64,000 nt of DNA. It comes from Caulobacter sp. (lineage in GTDB: Bacteria; Pseudomonadota; Alphaproteobacteria; Caulobacterales; Caulobacteraceae). Positions 22,077 through 31,350 of the stretch are shown piece by piece; the first letter of the stretch is position 1; each line of letters opens with the position of its first letter. Position numbers and translations under genes: made by a program. The DNA is taken from assembly GCA_030683005.1 (NCBI GenBank), contig JAUXMY010000017.1:98719-162718 (forward strand), given 5' to 3'. The notes beneath the pieces were generated by a model. The model was not told the DNA's origin, made no database searches, and saw only the letters and a program-made list of their open reading frames with translations.

Positions 22077-24338
22077 CTAGTACTTCGCCGTCAGGCGCAG
22101 CGTGGCGGTCCTGGGCGCACCGTAGTAGGCGGTGCGGATGCCGCCGACCGACGAGAATTCCTGCGCGTCGGTCTTGTAGAGCTCGTCGGTGATGTTCTGG
22201 CCGTACAGGCCGACGGTGTAGCGGCGGTCGCCGCTTTCCCACACGGCGCGGGCGTCCCAGATCCAGTGGTCGTCGTCCCACATGCCGGGCAGCCGGGTCG
22301 TGGTGATGCCCGCCGTGTTATCGACCGCGAGCGCCATTTCCGACCGGTACTTGGCCTGGGCGCCGACGATCAGCGAGCCGTTGTCGCCGAGGTCGAAAGT
22401 GTACTGGCCGCCGTAGCGGGCGGTCCACTTGGGCGCGAACGCCGGCGTCTGGAACGCGCGGCTGCCACCGGTGCCGGTGAAGCGGGCATCGTCAAAGTCT
22501 TCGTACTCCGCGTTCAGCATGCCGATCTGGGCGTCGAGCAGCAGGCCGCGAACCGGGCGGGCGACCGCCTCGACCTCGAAGCCCGACGTCTTCAGGCTGC
22601 CGGCGTTGATGACCGTCAGTTCGGGGCTCGGCAGGCTGGTTCCGGGGTCGATCACGGTTCCCGACACGCGGGCCTGGAAGTCCTGGTAGTCGTTGGTGAA
22701 GGCGGTGAGGTTCAGCAGGTAGCGACCGCCGGCCCAGGTCGTCTTCACCCCGGCTTCGTAGCTGGTGACCTCTTCGGGATCGTAGGGCGCCTGTTCGCCC
22801 GGGTTGTTGGCCCGGCCGTTGAAGCCGCCGGACTTGAAGCCCTTGGAGCCGCGCAGATAGAGGGTGATGTTCTCGGCGGCCTTCCAGCGGACGTCGACCA
22901 TCGGCGAGACGTCTTCCCAGGTCTCGGTCAGGTTCTTGAAGGCGAACGCCGGGTCGGCCGTGAACAGCGCGAACGACGAGAAGGTCGAGGTGCTGCGCGA
23001 GTAGGTCTTCTCTTCGTTGGTGTAACGAACCCCGCCGGTGACCTGGACGGCGTCGGTGATGTCGAAGCTGACGTTGACGTAGGCAGCCTTGCTAGTGGTC
23101 TCCAGATCGTCGTCGACCGTCCGCATGAAGGTGGCGTTGCCGAACGCCGCCCCGAGGAAGTCGTCGGCGTAGGCTTCCTGATGCGAGTCGATCTGCTCGT
23201 TCATCCAGTAGACGCCGCCGACGACGGTCCAGGGACCGTCTTCATAGGTCAGCTGGAATTCCTGGCTGGTCTGGTTCTGGTTCACGCCGACAAACACGTC
23301 GCCCAACTCCAGCTGGGTGGCGTCGATATCGATATAGTCGTCGGTTTCCAGGTTGCGGTAGGCGGTGATCGACTTCAGGGACAGGGCGTCGCTGATGGCC
23401 CAGGTCACCGTGCCGGCGAAGCCGTAGTGGGTCAGCTCTGTCGAGTTCGGCAGGCCCGGGGAGGCCCTGGTCTTGAAGTCATAAGCGGGCGGCGGGCTGG
23501 CGACGGCAAGCAGCGGCACGCCGAGAATGGTCGTCAGGGTGCTGGTCGCCTGGCCCACGGACATGGCCGCATCGTCGCGGCTGTAGTCGGCGGACAGGTC
23601 GACGCGGATGTCGTCGGACGGCTTCCAGGTCGCCGCGGCGCGGACAGCCCAGGTGTTCTTGTCGTTGTACTCTTCGCCGGTGACGGGATCCTCGACAAAG
23701 CCGTCGCGCTTGGACACCAGGCCCGCAACGCCGAGCGACAGCGTGTCGCTGACCGGGCCGGAGACCGAGCCCTTAAGCTCCATCTGATTGTAGCTGCCGT
23801 AGGCGGCCGAGACGCCGGCGCGGAAGTCGTCGCCGGGCTTGCGGGTGACCACCTTCAGCGCGCCGCCGATGGTGTTCTTGCCGTACAGGGTGCCTTGCGG
23901 ACCGCGCAGGACCTCGACGCGCTCCAGGTCGAACAGGTCGAACTGGGTGCCACGAATCCGGCTGTAGTAGACGTCGTCGACATAGACGCCGATGGCCGGG
24001 TCGAAGGTCTGCAGCGCGTCGGGCTGGCCGATGCCGCGGATGAAGATGTTGGTCGCGTTCGAAGAGCCGCGCCCCTGGGAGATGTTCACGTTCGGAACCG
24101 CGCCTTGCAGGCCGGTCACGTCGGTGACCTGCAGCCGCTCAAGCGAGGCTTCGCTGAAGGCCGAGACGGCGCCCGGCACATCCTGAAGATTTTCCTCCGT
24201 CCGCCGCGCGGTGACCACGACCGCTTCGACTTCCGTGCCGACGCCCGTCGCTGCGGGAGCATCCTGTGCGACGGCGAAGGTCGCGCACGCACTCCAGGCG
24301 GCGCCGGCCAGCAAAGCAGCCTTGAACATCGTCCTCAT
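22077..24338 (-). CDS. TonB-dependent outer-membrane receptor
   Basis: Signal peptide, TonB-box-like EVEAVVVTARRTEENLQDVP, plug FIRGIGQPD, C-term APRTATLRLTAKY. Confidence 0.95.
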   Translation of the reverse strand: MRTMFKAALLAGAAWSACATFAVAQDAPAATGVGTEVEAVVVTARRTEENLQDVPGAVSAFSEASLERLQVTDVTGLQGAVPNVNISQGRGSSNATNIFIRGIGQPDALQTFDPAIGVYVDDVYYSRIRGTQFDLFDLERVEVLRGPQGTLYGKNTIGGALKVVTRKPGDDFRAGVSAAYGSYNQMELKGSVSGPVSDTLSLGVAGLVSKRDGFVEDPVTGEEYNDKNTWAVRAAATWKPSDDIRVDLSADYSRDDAAMSVGQATSTLTTILGVPLLAVASPPPAYDFKTRASPGLPNSTELTHYGFAGTVTWAISDALSLKSITAYRNLETDDYIDIDATQLELGDVFVGVNQNQTSQEFQLTYEDGPWTVVGGVYWMNEQIDSHQEAYADDFLGAAFGNATFMRTVDDDLETTSKAAYVNVSFDITDAVQVTGGVRYTNEEKTYSRSTSTFSSFALFTADPAFAFKNLTETWEDVSPMVDVRWKAAENITLYLRGSKGFKSGGFNGRANNPGEQAPYDPEEVTSYEAGVKTTWAGGRYLLNLTAFTNDYQDFQARVSGTVIDPGTSLPSPELTVINAGSLKTSGFEVEAVARPVRGLLLDAQIGMLNAEYEDFDDARFTGTGGSRAFQTPAFAPKWTARYGGQYTFDLGDNGSLIVGAQAKYRSEMALAVDNTAGITTTRLPGMWDDDHWIWDARAVWESGDRRYTVGLYGQNITDELYKTDAQEFSSVGGIRTAYYGAPRTATLRLTAKY

Positions 24339-24515
24339 TGTCGTCCTCCCATGCGATCCCTTTTTGACGGGATCGTCAAAGTTTCAAATTCACCAGAACG
24401 CGAATTGTGAGAGGACCATCATCCAAGCCGGGCGCGAGCGGAAGGGGGCCCGCGAGCGCACGCCGTTATTTTTCACCATGTGATGAAATGGCGCCACACG
24501 GGAGCCATGATCGCC

Positions 24516-25211
24516 TCAGGCGCGCGCCTTGCGGATCACCGCCTCGAAGCCCGCCGCGCAGTAGGTGTAGAGGCGCTGGCGGACCGCCTCCAGGTCGCTG
24601 GACTGACACAGGCCGTTGGAGAGCTGGTCGATGCGGCCGGTCTCCGCCACCGACAGGGTCATCGAGCCGGTCAGGAACTGGTAGCTCCAGTAGAGGTCGG
24701 CGAGGTCTGCCTCGGGCAGGGCGCGCTTGAGCGTGTCGATCAGCTGCTGGACGACCGGATCAAAGAAGCGGTGCATCACCTCTCCGCCCCAGGCGGGCGT
24801 GGTGTTGATCTGGGCGACGAGCCCAAACCAGTTCTTCCAGCCCGGGCCGCCGGTCAGGGCGCGCTCGACCAGCGGGTCGATGAAGGCGGCGATCACGCCC
24901 TCGGCGGTCATGGTCCCCGGATGCGCCGCCTCATAGGCGGTCATCGCCTGGGCCCGCTCCTGGTTCAGGATCTCGGCCCGGCGCAGCAGCACCGCGTCGA
25001 ACAGCTCGCGCTTGGCGCCGAAGTAGTAGTGGATCAGGGCGGTGTCGACGCCGGCCTCTGACGCCACCTGACGGGTGGTGACGCCGTAGAAGCCGTGACG
25101 CGAGAACAGGCCCTCGGCCGAATCGAGAATCGCCGCCTTCAGGTCCAGGCCCGTCCCCTTGGAGGGGCGGCCTCTGCCGCCGGAGCGGGCGCGGGGCTTG
25201 GCTGCGGTCAT
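24516..25211 (-). CDS. TetR-family transcriptional regulator
   Basis: ILDSAEGLFSRHGFYGVTTRQVASEAGVDTALIHYYFGAKRELFDAV. Confidence 0.92.
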   Translation of the reverse strand: MTAAKPRARSGGRGRPSKGTGLDLKAAILDSAEGLFSRHGFYGVTTRQVASEAGVDTALIHYYFGAKRELFDAVLLRRAEILNQERAQAMTAYEAAHPGTMTAEGVIAAFIDPLVERALTGGPGWKNWFGLVAQINTTPAWGGEVMHRFFDPVVQQLIDTLKRALPEADLADLYWSYQFLTGSMTLSVAETGRIDQLSNGLCQSSDLEAVRQRLYTYCAAGFEAVIRKARA

Positions 25212-25286
25212 CGCGCGTCCTGACGCCCGCCGATCCGCCGGGCCTGACCGGGATAGCCCCCGGGCGGCGTCGGTGGCAAGGCCGTC

Positions 25287-25817
25287 TCAGCCGAAGACCA
25301 GCCGCCACATCAGCCGGCCGGGCAGGAAGGTGAAAGCGCCCGCCACTAGAGACCCGCCCACGAAGATGCCGGTCATGGTCTTGCGGTGGACGTCGATCCG
25401 ATGCCTGCGCGCCGCCAGGACGCCGATCGGGAGAACGATCAGGACCCAGCCGCTGAGCAGGTGAATCAGCGACCAGAAATCCCCGTTGATCCCGACGATG
25501 AACAGCGACGAGATCGCTGTCGTCGCCATCAGGACCACCCAGATCCAGCCGGCGGTGCGATGGGAGGCGCGGCCCTTGCGCATCGAGAAGATCAGGCCGC
25601 CCAGCGCTACCGTGCCCAGCGCGGCGAGGATGTGCAGTTGCACCACCATCGGCTGGGCGGCGAACAGGCTGAGGTCGGGGCCATGAAGCCGGCCAGCCCC
25701 GGCTACGGCCAGCATGCGCGGACCGAGCAGGACGGCCGTCGTCAGGACCGCCGCGGCGACCAGGGCGAAGCCGGCGTTGCGGCTGGACGGCAGGATGCGG
25801 GAGCGTTGCACGGTCAT
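25287..25817 (-). CDS. DUF2306-like membrane protein
   Basis: Four TM segments, KGRASHRTAGWIWVVLM..HRIDVHRKTMTGIFVGG. Confidence 0.6.
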   Translation of the reverse strand: MTVQRSRILPSSRNAGFALVAAAVLTTAVLLGPRMLAVAGAGRLHGPDLSLFAAQPMVVQLHILAALGTVALGGLIFSMRKGRASHRTAGWIWVVLMATTAISSLFIVGINGDFWSLIHLLSGWVLIVLPIGVLAARRHRIDVHRKTMTGIFVGGSLVAGAFTFLPGRLMWRLVFG

Positions 25818-25820
25818 GGC

Positions 25821-27278
25821 TCAGGCTCCGACAAAGAGGCCGTGGAAGGTGACGGGCAGCGCGACACCGGCGGCCCAGCTGACCAGCGGTCCGGCGGCAA
25901 CACGTCGGGCGTCGAACGCATGCAGCTCCGTGCGGCGGGCGGCGAGGTTGATGCTCGTGCCGACCAGCCAGCCGTCGAACTCGGCCTCGCCGCCGGGTCG
26001 CGGAACGAAGACCATTTCCTCGACGATGTGGCCGGGGCCGAAGTCGTAGGCGTCGCTCCTGCCCGTCTTCCAGTCTGTCACCGCGACCGCCTGCATCAGC
26101 GGGTGGATGTCGGCGCCCCGGGTCAGGTGGACCGTGCGGCGGCGGGCCAGCCCGGCGAAGCGCGGATCGGCCCGTGGGAACTCCCCGGACTGACCGGTCC
26201 GGGTGATGTCGACCGCGCCGCCCGGCCGCAGCGTGACCAGCGCCATGGCCGGATCGGCCCCGGCGACATCGCGGCCGGTGATGATCGCCGCGCCGCCTTC
26301 GATGGCGAACGAGGGGTCCTTGTCGAGGGCGGCGTCGAAGCGGATCGTCCCGTCCGCCTCTTCCCAGGCGTCACCCAGATGAAAGAAGAAGAAGGGTGGC
26401 GCCTCGAAGATTCGACGCTTGCTGAAGTCCCCCTTGTCGACGACCAGGATCTGCGTCCCCAGGTCCGGCCGCCAGCTGAGGCTGTCCTTGTAGGGCATGG
26501 CGAAGCGGTCCTGGATCCAGGGCTGCAGCACAATGACCAGATGCCGCGCCGTGGCGGTGAAGTCGTGGATGTAGCTGGCGCGCGGCAGGCTGATCGGCTC
26601 GGCTGCCTCCAGCGCGCCGTCCGGCGCCAGCCGCCAGACGATGGCCTTCTGGCCGAACAGGCCCAGATTCCAGACGCGGCCGCCCGGCTCGACCCGCGGA
26701 TGGGCGAGGAACGGCATGTGGGCCAGATCCGGCCGTAGGGTCTTGAAACCCTTCGTCTCCAGCGTGACGGGGTCGAAGCCCATGGGCGAGCCGGACTCCC
26801 AAAGCGCCCACATCTCGCCGCCCGCCGCCATCACCGAGATGTTGGCCGGGTTTGCGTCATCGTTGTTCGCGCCGCGGGCGCCCTTGCGGTGCGGCGTACC
26901 GAAGCCGGGCGTGACGACGCCGTTCGCCGCCGTGTCGGCGCGACGCTTGGGCGTGTCGAGGAAGCGGGCGGCCAGGCTGGCCTGACCCTCGTCGATCCGG
27001 AACGCGCGGACCATGCCGTCGCCGTCGAACCAGTGCAGGGCCGATCCGCCCGGACGATGGAACTTCGCCGGTCCGTTGCGGAACAGGGTCCCCGAGAGGG
27101 CGACCGGCGCGCGCCCGTGCAGGCGCCGCAGCGCCTGACGCGGAATGTCGGCCTCGACATCGGCGACGCCGAGGGTCCAGTCCCCGGCGCTGGCCGCCGC
27201 GGCGTGCAGGACATCGGGGCCCAGCGCGACGGCGGCGATGCCGGCGGCGGCGGTGGAGAGAAACGAGCGGCGATCCAT
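25821..27278 (-). CDS. Carotenoid oxygenase (retinal pigment epithelial membrane protein family)
   Basis: GTLFRNGPAKFHRPGGSALHWFDGDGMVRAFRID, AHPRVEPGGRVWNLG, Tat-like leader with MDRRSFLSTAAAG. Confidence 0.9.
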   Translation of the reverse strand: MDRRSFLSTAAAGIAAVALGPDVLHAAAASAGDWTLGVADVEADIPRQALRRLHGRAPVALSGTLFRNGPAKFHRPGGSALHWFDGDGMVRAFRIDEGQASLAARFLDTPKRRADTAANGVVTPGFGTPHRKGARGANNDDANPANISVMAAGGEMWALWESGSPMGFDPVTLETKGFKTLRPDLAHMPFLAHPRVEPGGRVWNLGLFGQKAIVWRLAPDGALEAAEPISLPRASYIHDFTATARHLVIVLQPWIQDRFAMPYKDSLSWRPDLGTQILVVDKGDFSKRRIFEAPPFFFFHLGDAWEEADGTIRFDAALDKDPSFAIEGGAAIITGRDVAGADPAMALVTLRPGGAVDITRTGQSGEFPRADPRFAGLARRRTVHLTRGADIHPLMQAVAVTDWKTGRSDAYDFGPGHIVEEMVFVPRPGGEAEFDGWLVGTSINLAARRTELHAFDARRVAAGPLVSWAAGVALPVTFHGLFVGA

Positions 27279-27307
27279 GGCGGAGGCTCCGGCGTTCAGC
27301 GAGCGGA

Positions 27308-27772
27308 TCAGTCGATGGTGATGACGGTGGCGGCCTCGCCGGCGACCTCGAAGGCCGCGTCGCTCCAGGCCGCCGGCCCGAAGGCGCCGCGGGCGTCGTT
27401 TGAGAAGGCGAACGGCTCGGTCGGGATGCCGAAGGGGTTGGCGGCCATTTTCCCGTCGCCGTCGACGTCATGGAAAACCCGGATCGCGTAGCGACCGGGC
27501 TGCAGTCCGGTGAGGGTCGTCGACACGCTGTCGCCGGTCACCGGCAGGACGAACTGGGCCGCAGGCTCGCCGCCCTTGCCGCCATAGGCCGCCTCGCTGG
27601 CGAACAGCTGGCCGCGAAGCTCGCCGGTGGGTTGGCTGATGCCCTGGAAGGTGATTGTCAGGCTGGCCGGCGCCGTGGCCGCCTCCTGCGCATGGGCGAT
27701 GTCCAGCGGCATCGCGGCGAGCGTCACGCCGTGCAGGGTCGCGATTGACAGGAAGAGAGCGGCGGTCTTCAT
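27308..27772 (-). CDS. DUF2141 domain secreted protein
   Basis: LTITFQGISQPTGELRGQLFASEAAY..LQPGRYAIRVFHDVDGDGKMAANPFGIPTEPFAFSND. Confidence 0.85.
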   Translation of the reverse strand: MKTAALFLSIATLHGVTLAAMPLDIAHAQEAATAPASLTITFQGISQPTGELRGQLFASEAAYGGKGGEPAAQFVLPVTGDSVSTTLTGLQPGRYAIRVFHDVDGDGKMAANPFGIPTEPFAFSNDARGAFGPAAWSDAAFEVAGEAATVITID

Positions 27773-27929
27773 CCGGGGAGAGGTCATCTGGGTCTGCCTG
27801 TGCTGGCGGGTTGTCGATGACGGAAGGCTTAGGGGAACCCACCTGGACACGCAGCCGCCGATACGCGGGAAGGCCGGCGAGGTTCGCGAAACGACGCCAG
27901 GCGCCGTTCACGCTTCGTGGATCGCCGCG

Positions 27930-28664
27930 GTGCTGACATCGCGGCATACGCGCGGCCTGTTGATCGCGGTCGGCGCGGGCGTGTTCATGGCCGTTGTCGG
28001 CGCCTTCGGCAGCGGCGAGGCGCCCTTCTGGCAACGTCTCGCTTACTGGGTCACGGCCCTGCTGACCGGCGGACTGGGCGGCGCCCTGGTGTCCGAACTG
28101 GTCGACCGCGGCGGCTGGCTGGAGGATCGCCCGATGCTGCAGGGTTCGGTGATCGCGGTCGCCCTGTGCGTTCCGCTCACCCTGGCGATCTGGGCGCTCA
28201 CCGGCGTGTTCTTCAGCGGCATCGCCCACCTGGAAGACCTGAAGTACTTCGTCGGCCCCGTGTTTGTGGTGACCTGCGCGATGACCGCCCTGAACTACTT
28301 CACCCAGCGGGCTCCCGCCGAAACCCACGCCGCGCCCGCCGGCGCGGCCCCGCCGCGCTTCCTCGAACGCCTGCCCGCCAAACTCCGCGGCGCGGAGATC
28401 CATGCGGTCGAGGCCCAGGATCATTACCTGCGGCTGCACACCAGCAAGGGGCAGGACCTGATCCTGATGCGGCTGTCCGACGCCGTCGCCGAGCTGGAGG
28501 GCCTGGAGGGCGCGCAGGTGCACCGTTCGTGGTGGGTCGCCCGCGAGGCTGTCGCTGACGCCCGCCGCGGCGACGGCAAGGCCACCCTGACCCTGACCGG
28601 CGGCGTCCAGGTTCCCGTCAGCCGCGCCTACGCCAGAGCCCTGCGCGAAGCCGGCTGGTTCTGA
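27930..28664 (+). CDS. Membrane-anchored LytTR-domain DNA-binding regulator (start uncertain)
   Basis: Four TM region then LytTR: IHAVEAQDHYLRLHTSKGQDLILMRLSDAVAEL..GAQVHRSWWVAREAV; GTG at 27930 is one candidate start. Confidence 0.75.
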   Translation: MLTSRHTRGLLIAVGAGVFMAVVGAFGSGEAPFWQRLAYWVTALLTGGLGGALVSELVDRGGWLEDRPMLQGSVIAVALCVPLTLAIWALTGVFFSGIAHLEDLKYFVGPVFVVTCAMTALNYFTQRAPAETHAAPAGAAPPRFLERLPAKLRGAEIHAVEAQDHYLRLHTSKGQDLILMRLSDAVAELEGLEGAQVHRSWWVAREAVADARRGDGKATLTLTGGVQVPVSRAYARALREAGWF

Positions 28665-28856
28665 GGCCCCGGGCGCGACACGAAAACGGGATTCGATCCG
28701 ACCGTCGCCGGCCTGCGTATGCGGGACAGGCGACGCGCAACCGATAGCATTGGCTTGAAGACGCGCGCCTGACGTACAAACAACGTCCGAGCGGTCGCAA
28801 GGACCGTCTGGTCGGCCCCATGGGCCACAAGGCCGGAAAAGAAGAATGGAGACCCG

Positions 28857-29555
28857 GTGAGCGAGCCCCCGACCCCAGAAGAACCGGTCTCCGAAAGGAT
28901 CCGCGTCCGGCTGAAAGCCTCCAGAAAGCGCTTTCACGCCAACGACAACATCTCCGCCTTCCTTGAACCCGGAGATCTGGAAGCGCTGCTGACCGAAGTC
29001 GAGGGCAAGTTCAAGGGCGTGCTCGAGAGTCTCGTGATCGACACCGAAAGCGATCACAACACCCAGGAGACCGCGCGCAGGGTGGCCAAGATGTACCTCA
29101 CCGAGGTGTTTCGAGGCCGCTACGCCAGCCCTCCCCCGGTCACCGAGTTTCCCAATGCCGAGGCATTGAACGAGCTCATGATCGTCGGGCCGATCACGAT
29201 CCGAAGCGCCTGCAGCCACCACTTCTGTCCGATCATGGGCAAGCTGTGGGTGGGCTTGATGCCGAACGAGCACTCCAACCTGATCGGCCTCTCGAAATAC
29301 TCCCGTCTGGCTGAATGGGTGATGTCCCGGCCGCAGATCCAGGAGGAGGCCATTACGCAGATGGCCGACCTTCTGATGGAGAAGGTTCGGCCCGATGGCC
29401 TGGCCGTGGTCATGGAGGCCGACCACTTCTGCATGCATTGGCGCGGGGTGAAGGATAACGAGACGATGATGATCAACAGTGTCATGCGCGGCTCGTTCCT
29501 CAAGGACCACCACCTGCGCAGCGAGTTCCTCTCGCTGCTGAAGCACCGGAGTTGA
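28857..29555 (+). CDS. folE: GTP cyclohydrolase I family
   Basis: GPITIRSACSHHFCPIMGKLWVGLMPNE, GLSKYSRLAEWVMSRPQIQEEAITQMADLL, FCMHWRGVK; GTG start. Confidence 0.92.
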   Translation: MSEPPTPEEPVSERIRVRLKASRKRFHANDNISAFLEPGDLEALLTEVEGKFKGVLESLVIDTESDHNTQETARRVAKMYLTEVFRGRYASPPPVTEFPNAEALNELMIVGPITIRSACSHHFCPIMGKLWVGLMPNEHSNLIGLSKYSRLAEWVMSRPQIQEEAITQMADLLMEKVRPDGLAVVMEADHFCMHWRGVKDNETMMINSVMRGSFLKDHHLRSEFLSLLKHRS

Positions 29556-29986
29556 TGATGCTGGTTCGCTGCCTCTACGCCAGCCGCCCCGCCGCCGCCC
29601 TGCAGGGGGCCGGCCTGGATCTGATCCTGGAACAGTCGCGCAAGAACAACCCCGCCCTGGGCATCACAGGCCTGCTGTGCATCTCAGAAAACCTGTTCAT
29701 CCAGGTCATCGAGGGGGGCCGGGACGAGGTCTGCGACCTGTTCAACGCCATTGTACGCGACGATCGCCACCAACAGGTCCGCCTGCTGGCCTACGAGGAG
29801 ATATCCGAGCGGCGCTTCGGCAACTGGACCATGGGGCATGTGAGCATCAGCAAGCTCAATCCCGGCCTGCTGCTGAAGTACTTCAAGCGCGTTGAACTGG
29901 ACCCGTTCGACTGTTCCGGCGCCGCGACCATGTCGCTGTTGGGAGAACTGGTGGCGACCGCCTCGATCCTCAACCGCCCGGAGTAG
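29552..29986 (+). CDS. BLUF-domain blue-light sensor protein (stand-alone)
   Basis: LVRCLYASR..LEQSRKNNPALGITGLLCISENLFIQVIEGGRDEV..DDRHQQVRLLAYEEISERRFGNWTMGHV. Confidence 0.88.
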   Translation: MMMLVRCLYASRPAAALQGAGLDLILEQSRKNNPALGITGLLCISENLFIQVIEGGRDEVCDLFNAIVRDDRHQQVRLLAYEEISERRFGNWTMGHVSISKLNPGLLLKYFKRVELDPFDCSGAATMSLLGELVATASILNRPE

Positions 29987-30101
29987 ACCGCTGAAACGCC
30001 GGGCCTGCCATGGCCAGCCTCGGCCGGGCCTTCCGGCGGCGTCCTCGGCGGGCGCCGGTCCACCGCGACGGCAGCCGCAGGACCCGCCTTTTCGACCGCG
30101 A

Positions 30102-30178
30102 TGGCGCACCCGACACGATTCGAACGTGTGACCTTTGCCTTCGGAGGGCAACGCTCTATCCAGCTGAGCTACGGGTGC
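30102..30178 (-). tRNA. tRNA-Arg (CCG)
   Basis: Minus-strand cloverleaf GCACCCG TA GCTC..GAGC G TTGCC CTCCGAA GGCAA AGGTC ACACG TTCGAAT CGTGT CGGGTGC G CCA. Confidence 0.95.
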
Positions 30179-30349
30179 GGATCGCTGGCGGAGGCGGGTG
30201 TTTAGCCGAAGTCCGCGCCGCGCGCTACCCCGCTGCCGGCTGGAGCGGACGGATCACCGGCGGGACGGCCAGGGCCCGGCCCGATCGGGCGCCATTCGTG
30301 ACACGAACCGGTCGCGCGGATAGAACAGCGGCCTGCCCGGAGACCCGCC

Positions 30350-31348
30350 TTGAAGCTTCCCGCACCGTTCATCCAGCTGCCGCTCGCCTTTGACGCCGAC
30401 GCGCTGGCCGCCGAGATCGCCGCCCTTGGCGAGAAGACCTGGTTCCCGCATCCGGCCGGCTATCCCGGCAATGACTACCTGCCGCTCGTCTCCGCCGGCG
30501 GCGCTGTGGCCGGAGAGTCGCCGACCGGACCGATGGCGCCGACCGAGTTTCTGTTGCGCAGCCCGTACCTGATGCAGGTGTTGGAGAGCTTCGGCGCAGT
30601 CTGGGGCCGGTCGCGTCTGATGCGCCTGGCAGGTAACGCCGAGGTCACGCCGCACGCGGACCTTGGCTACTACTGGCGCGACCGGCTGCGTGTGCATGTG
30701 CCGATCGTCACCTTCCCGCAGGTGCGGTTCCGCTGCGGGCCGGCGGAGATCAACATGGCGGCCGGCGAGGCCTGGGTGTTCGACACCTGGCTGCCGCATC
30801 TGGTCAGCAATCCGACGGGCCAGTCACGTATCCACCTGGTGGCGGACACCGTCGGCGGGGCCCGCTTCTGGGATCTGTTCCAGGGCGGCAAGCCGCACGG
30901 CATGGCCCTGCCGGACTGGGCGCCCCTGTCGGTCGCGCGCCGGCCAGGGCAGGCAGAGCTCGAGTATGAGCAACTCAACGCGCCGGTGGTCATGTCGCCC
31001 TGGGAAGTGCGCGACCACATCCAGTTCCTCATGCGCGAGGCCCAGCCCGGGCCGGCCGTGCAACAGGTCGGCGCGGTGCTGACGCCTTTCCATCGCGTCT
31101 GGCGCTCGCTCTGGGCCCTGTACGGCGAGTCGCCGGCGGGCGAGGACCGCTACCGTCAGGCCCTCGATGTCGTGACGGGCGAACTGCGCAACGCCGGCGC
31201 AGAGCAGCTTCGCCTGATCAACGGCGCCAGCTTCATGACCGCCTTCGCCAGCCTTGTGATCAATCCCGCGCTGGCCGCGCTCGCGCCCGAGATCCTCGCC
31301 GAGGACCGGGGAGGCGGCGCGACCGCGGCGCCGGGACGCCTGAACTAG
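30350..31348 (+). CDS. Aspartyl/asparaginyl beta-hydroxylase family protein
   Basis: VTPHADLGYYWRDRLRVHVPIVTFPQVRF, GEAWVFDTWLPHLVSNPTGQSRIHLVADTVG. Confidence 0.85.
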   Translation: MKLPAPFIQLPLAFDADALAAEIAALGEKTWFPHPAGYPGNDYLPLVSAGGAVAGESPTGPMAPTEFLLRSPYLMQVLESFGAVWGRSRLMRLAGNAEVTPHADLGYYWRDRLRVHVPIVTFPQVRFRCGPAEINMAAGEAWVFDTWLPHLVSNPTGQSRIHLVADTVGGARFWDLFQGGKPHGMALPDWAPLSVARRPGQAELEYEQLNAPVVMSPWEVRDHIQFLMREAQPGPAVQQVGAVLTPFHRVWRSLWALYGESPAGEDRYRQALDVVTGELRNAGAEQLRLINGASFMTAFASLVINPALAALAPEILAEDRGGGATAAPGRLN

Positions 31349-31350
31349 GT

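Noticed and set aside
22041-24410. 789-aa plus-strand ORF
   Set aside because: Antisense to TonB-dependent receptor
27468-29546. 692-aa minus-strand ORF
   Set aside because: Spans antisense of folE, LytTR and out-of-frame DUF2141; not a real gene
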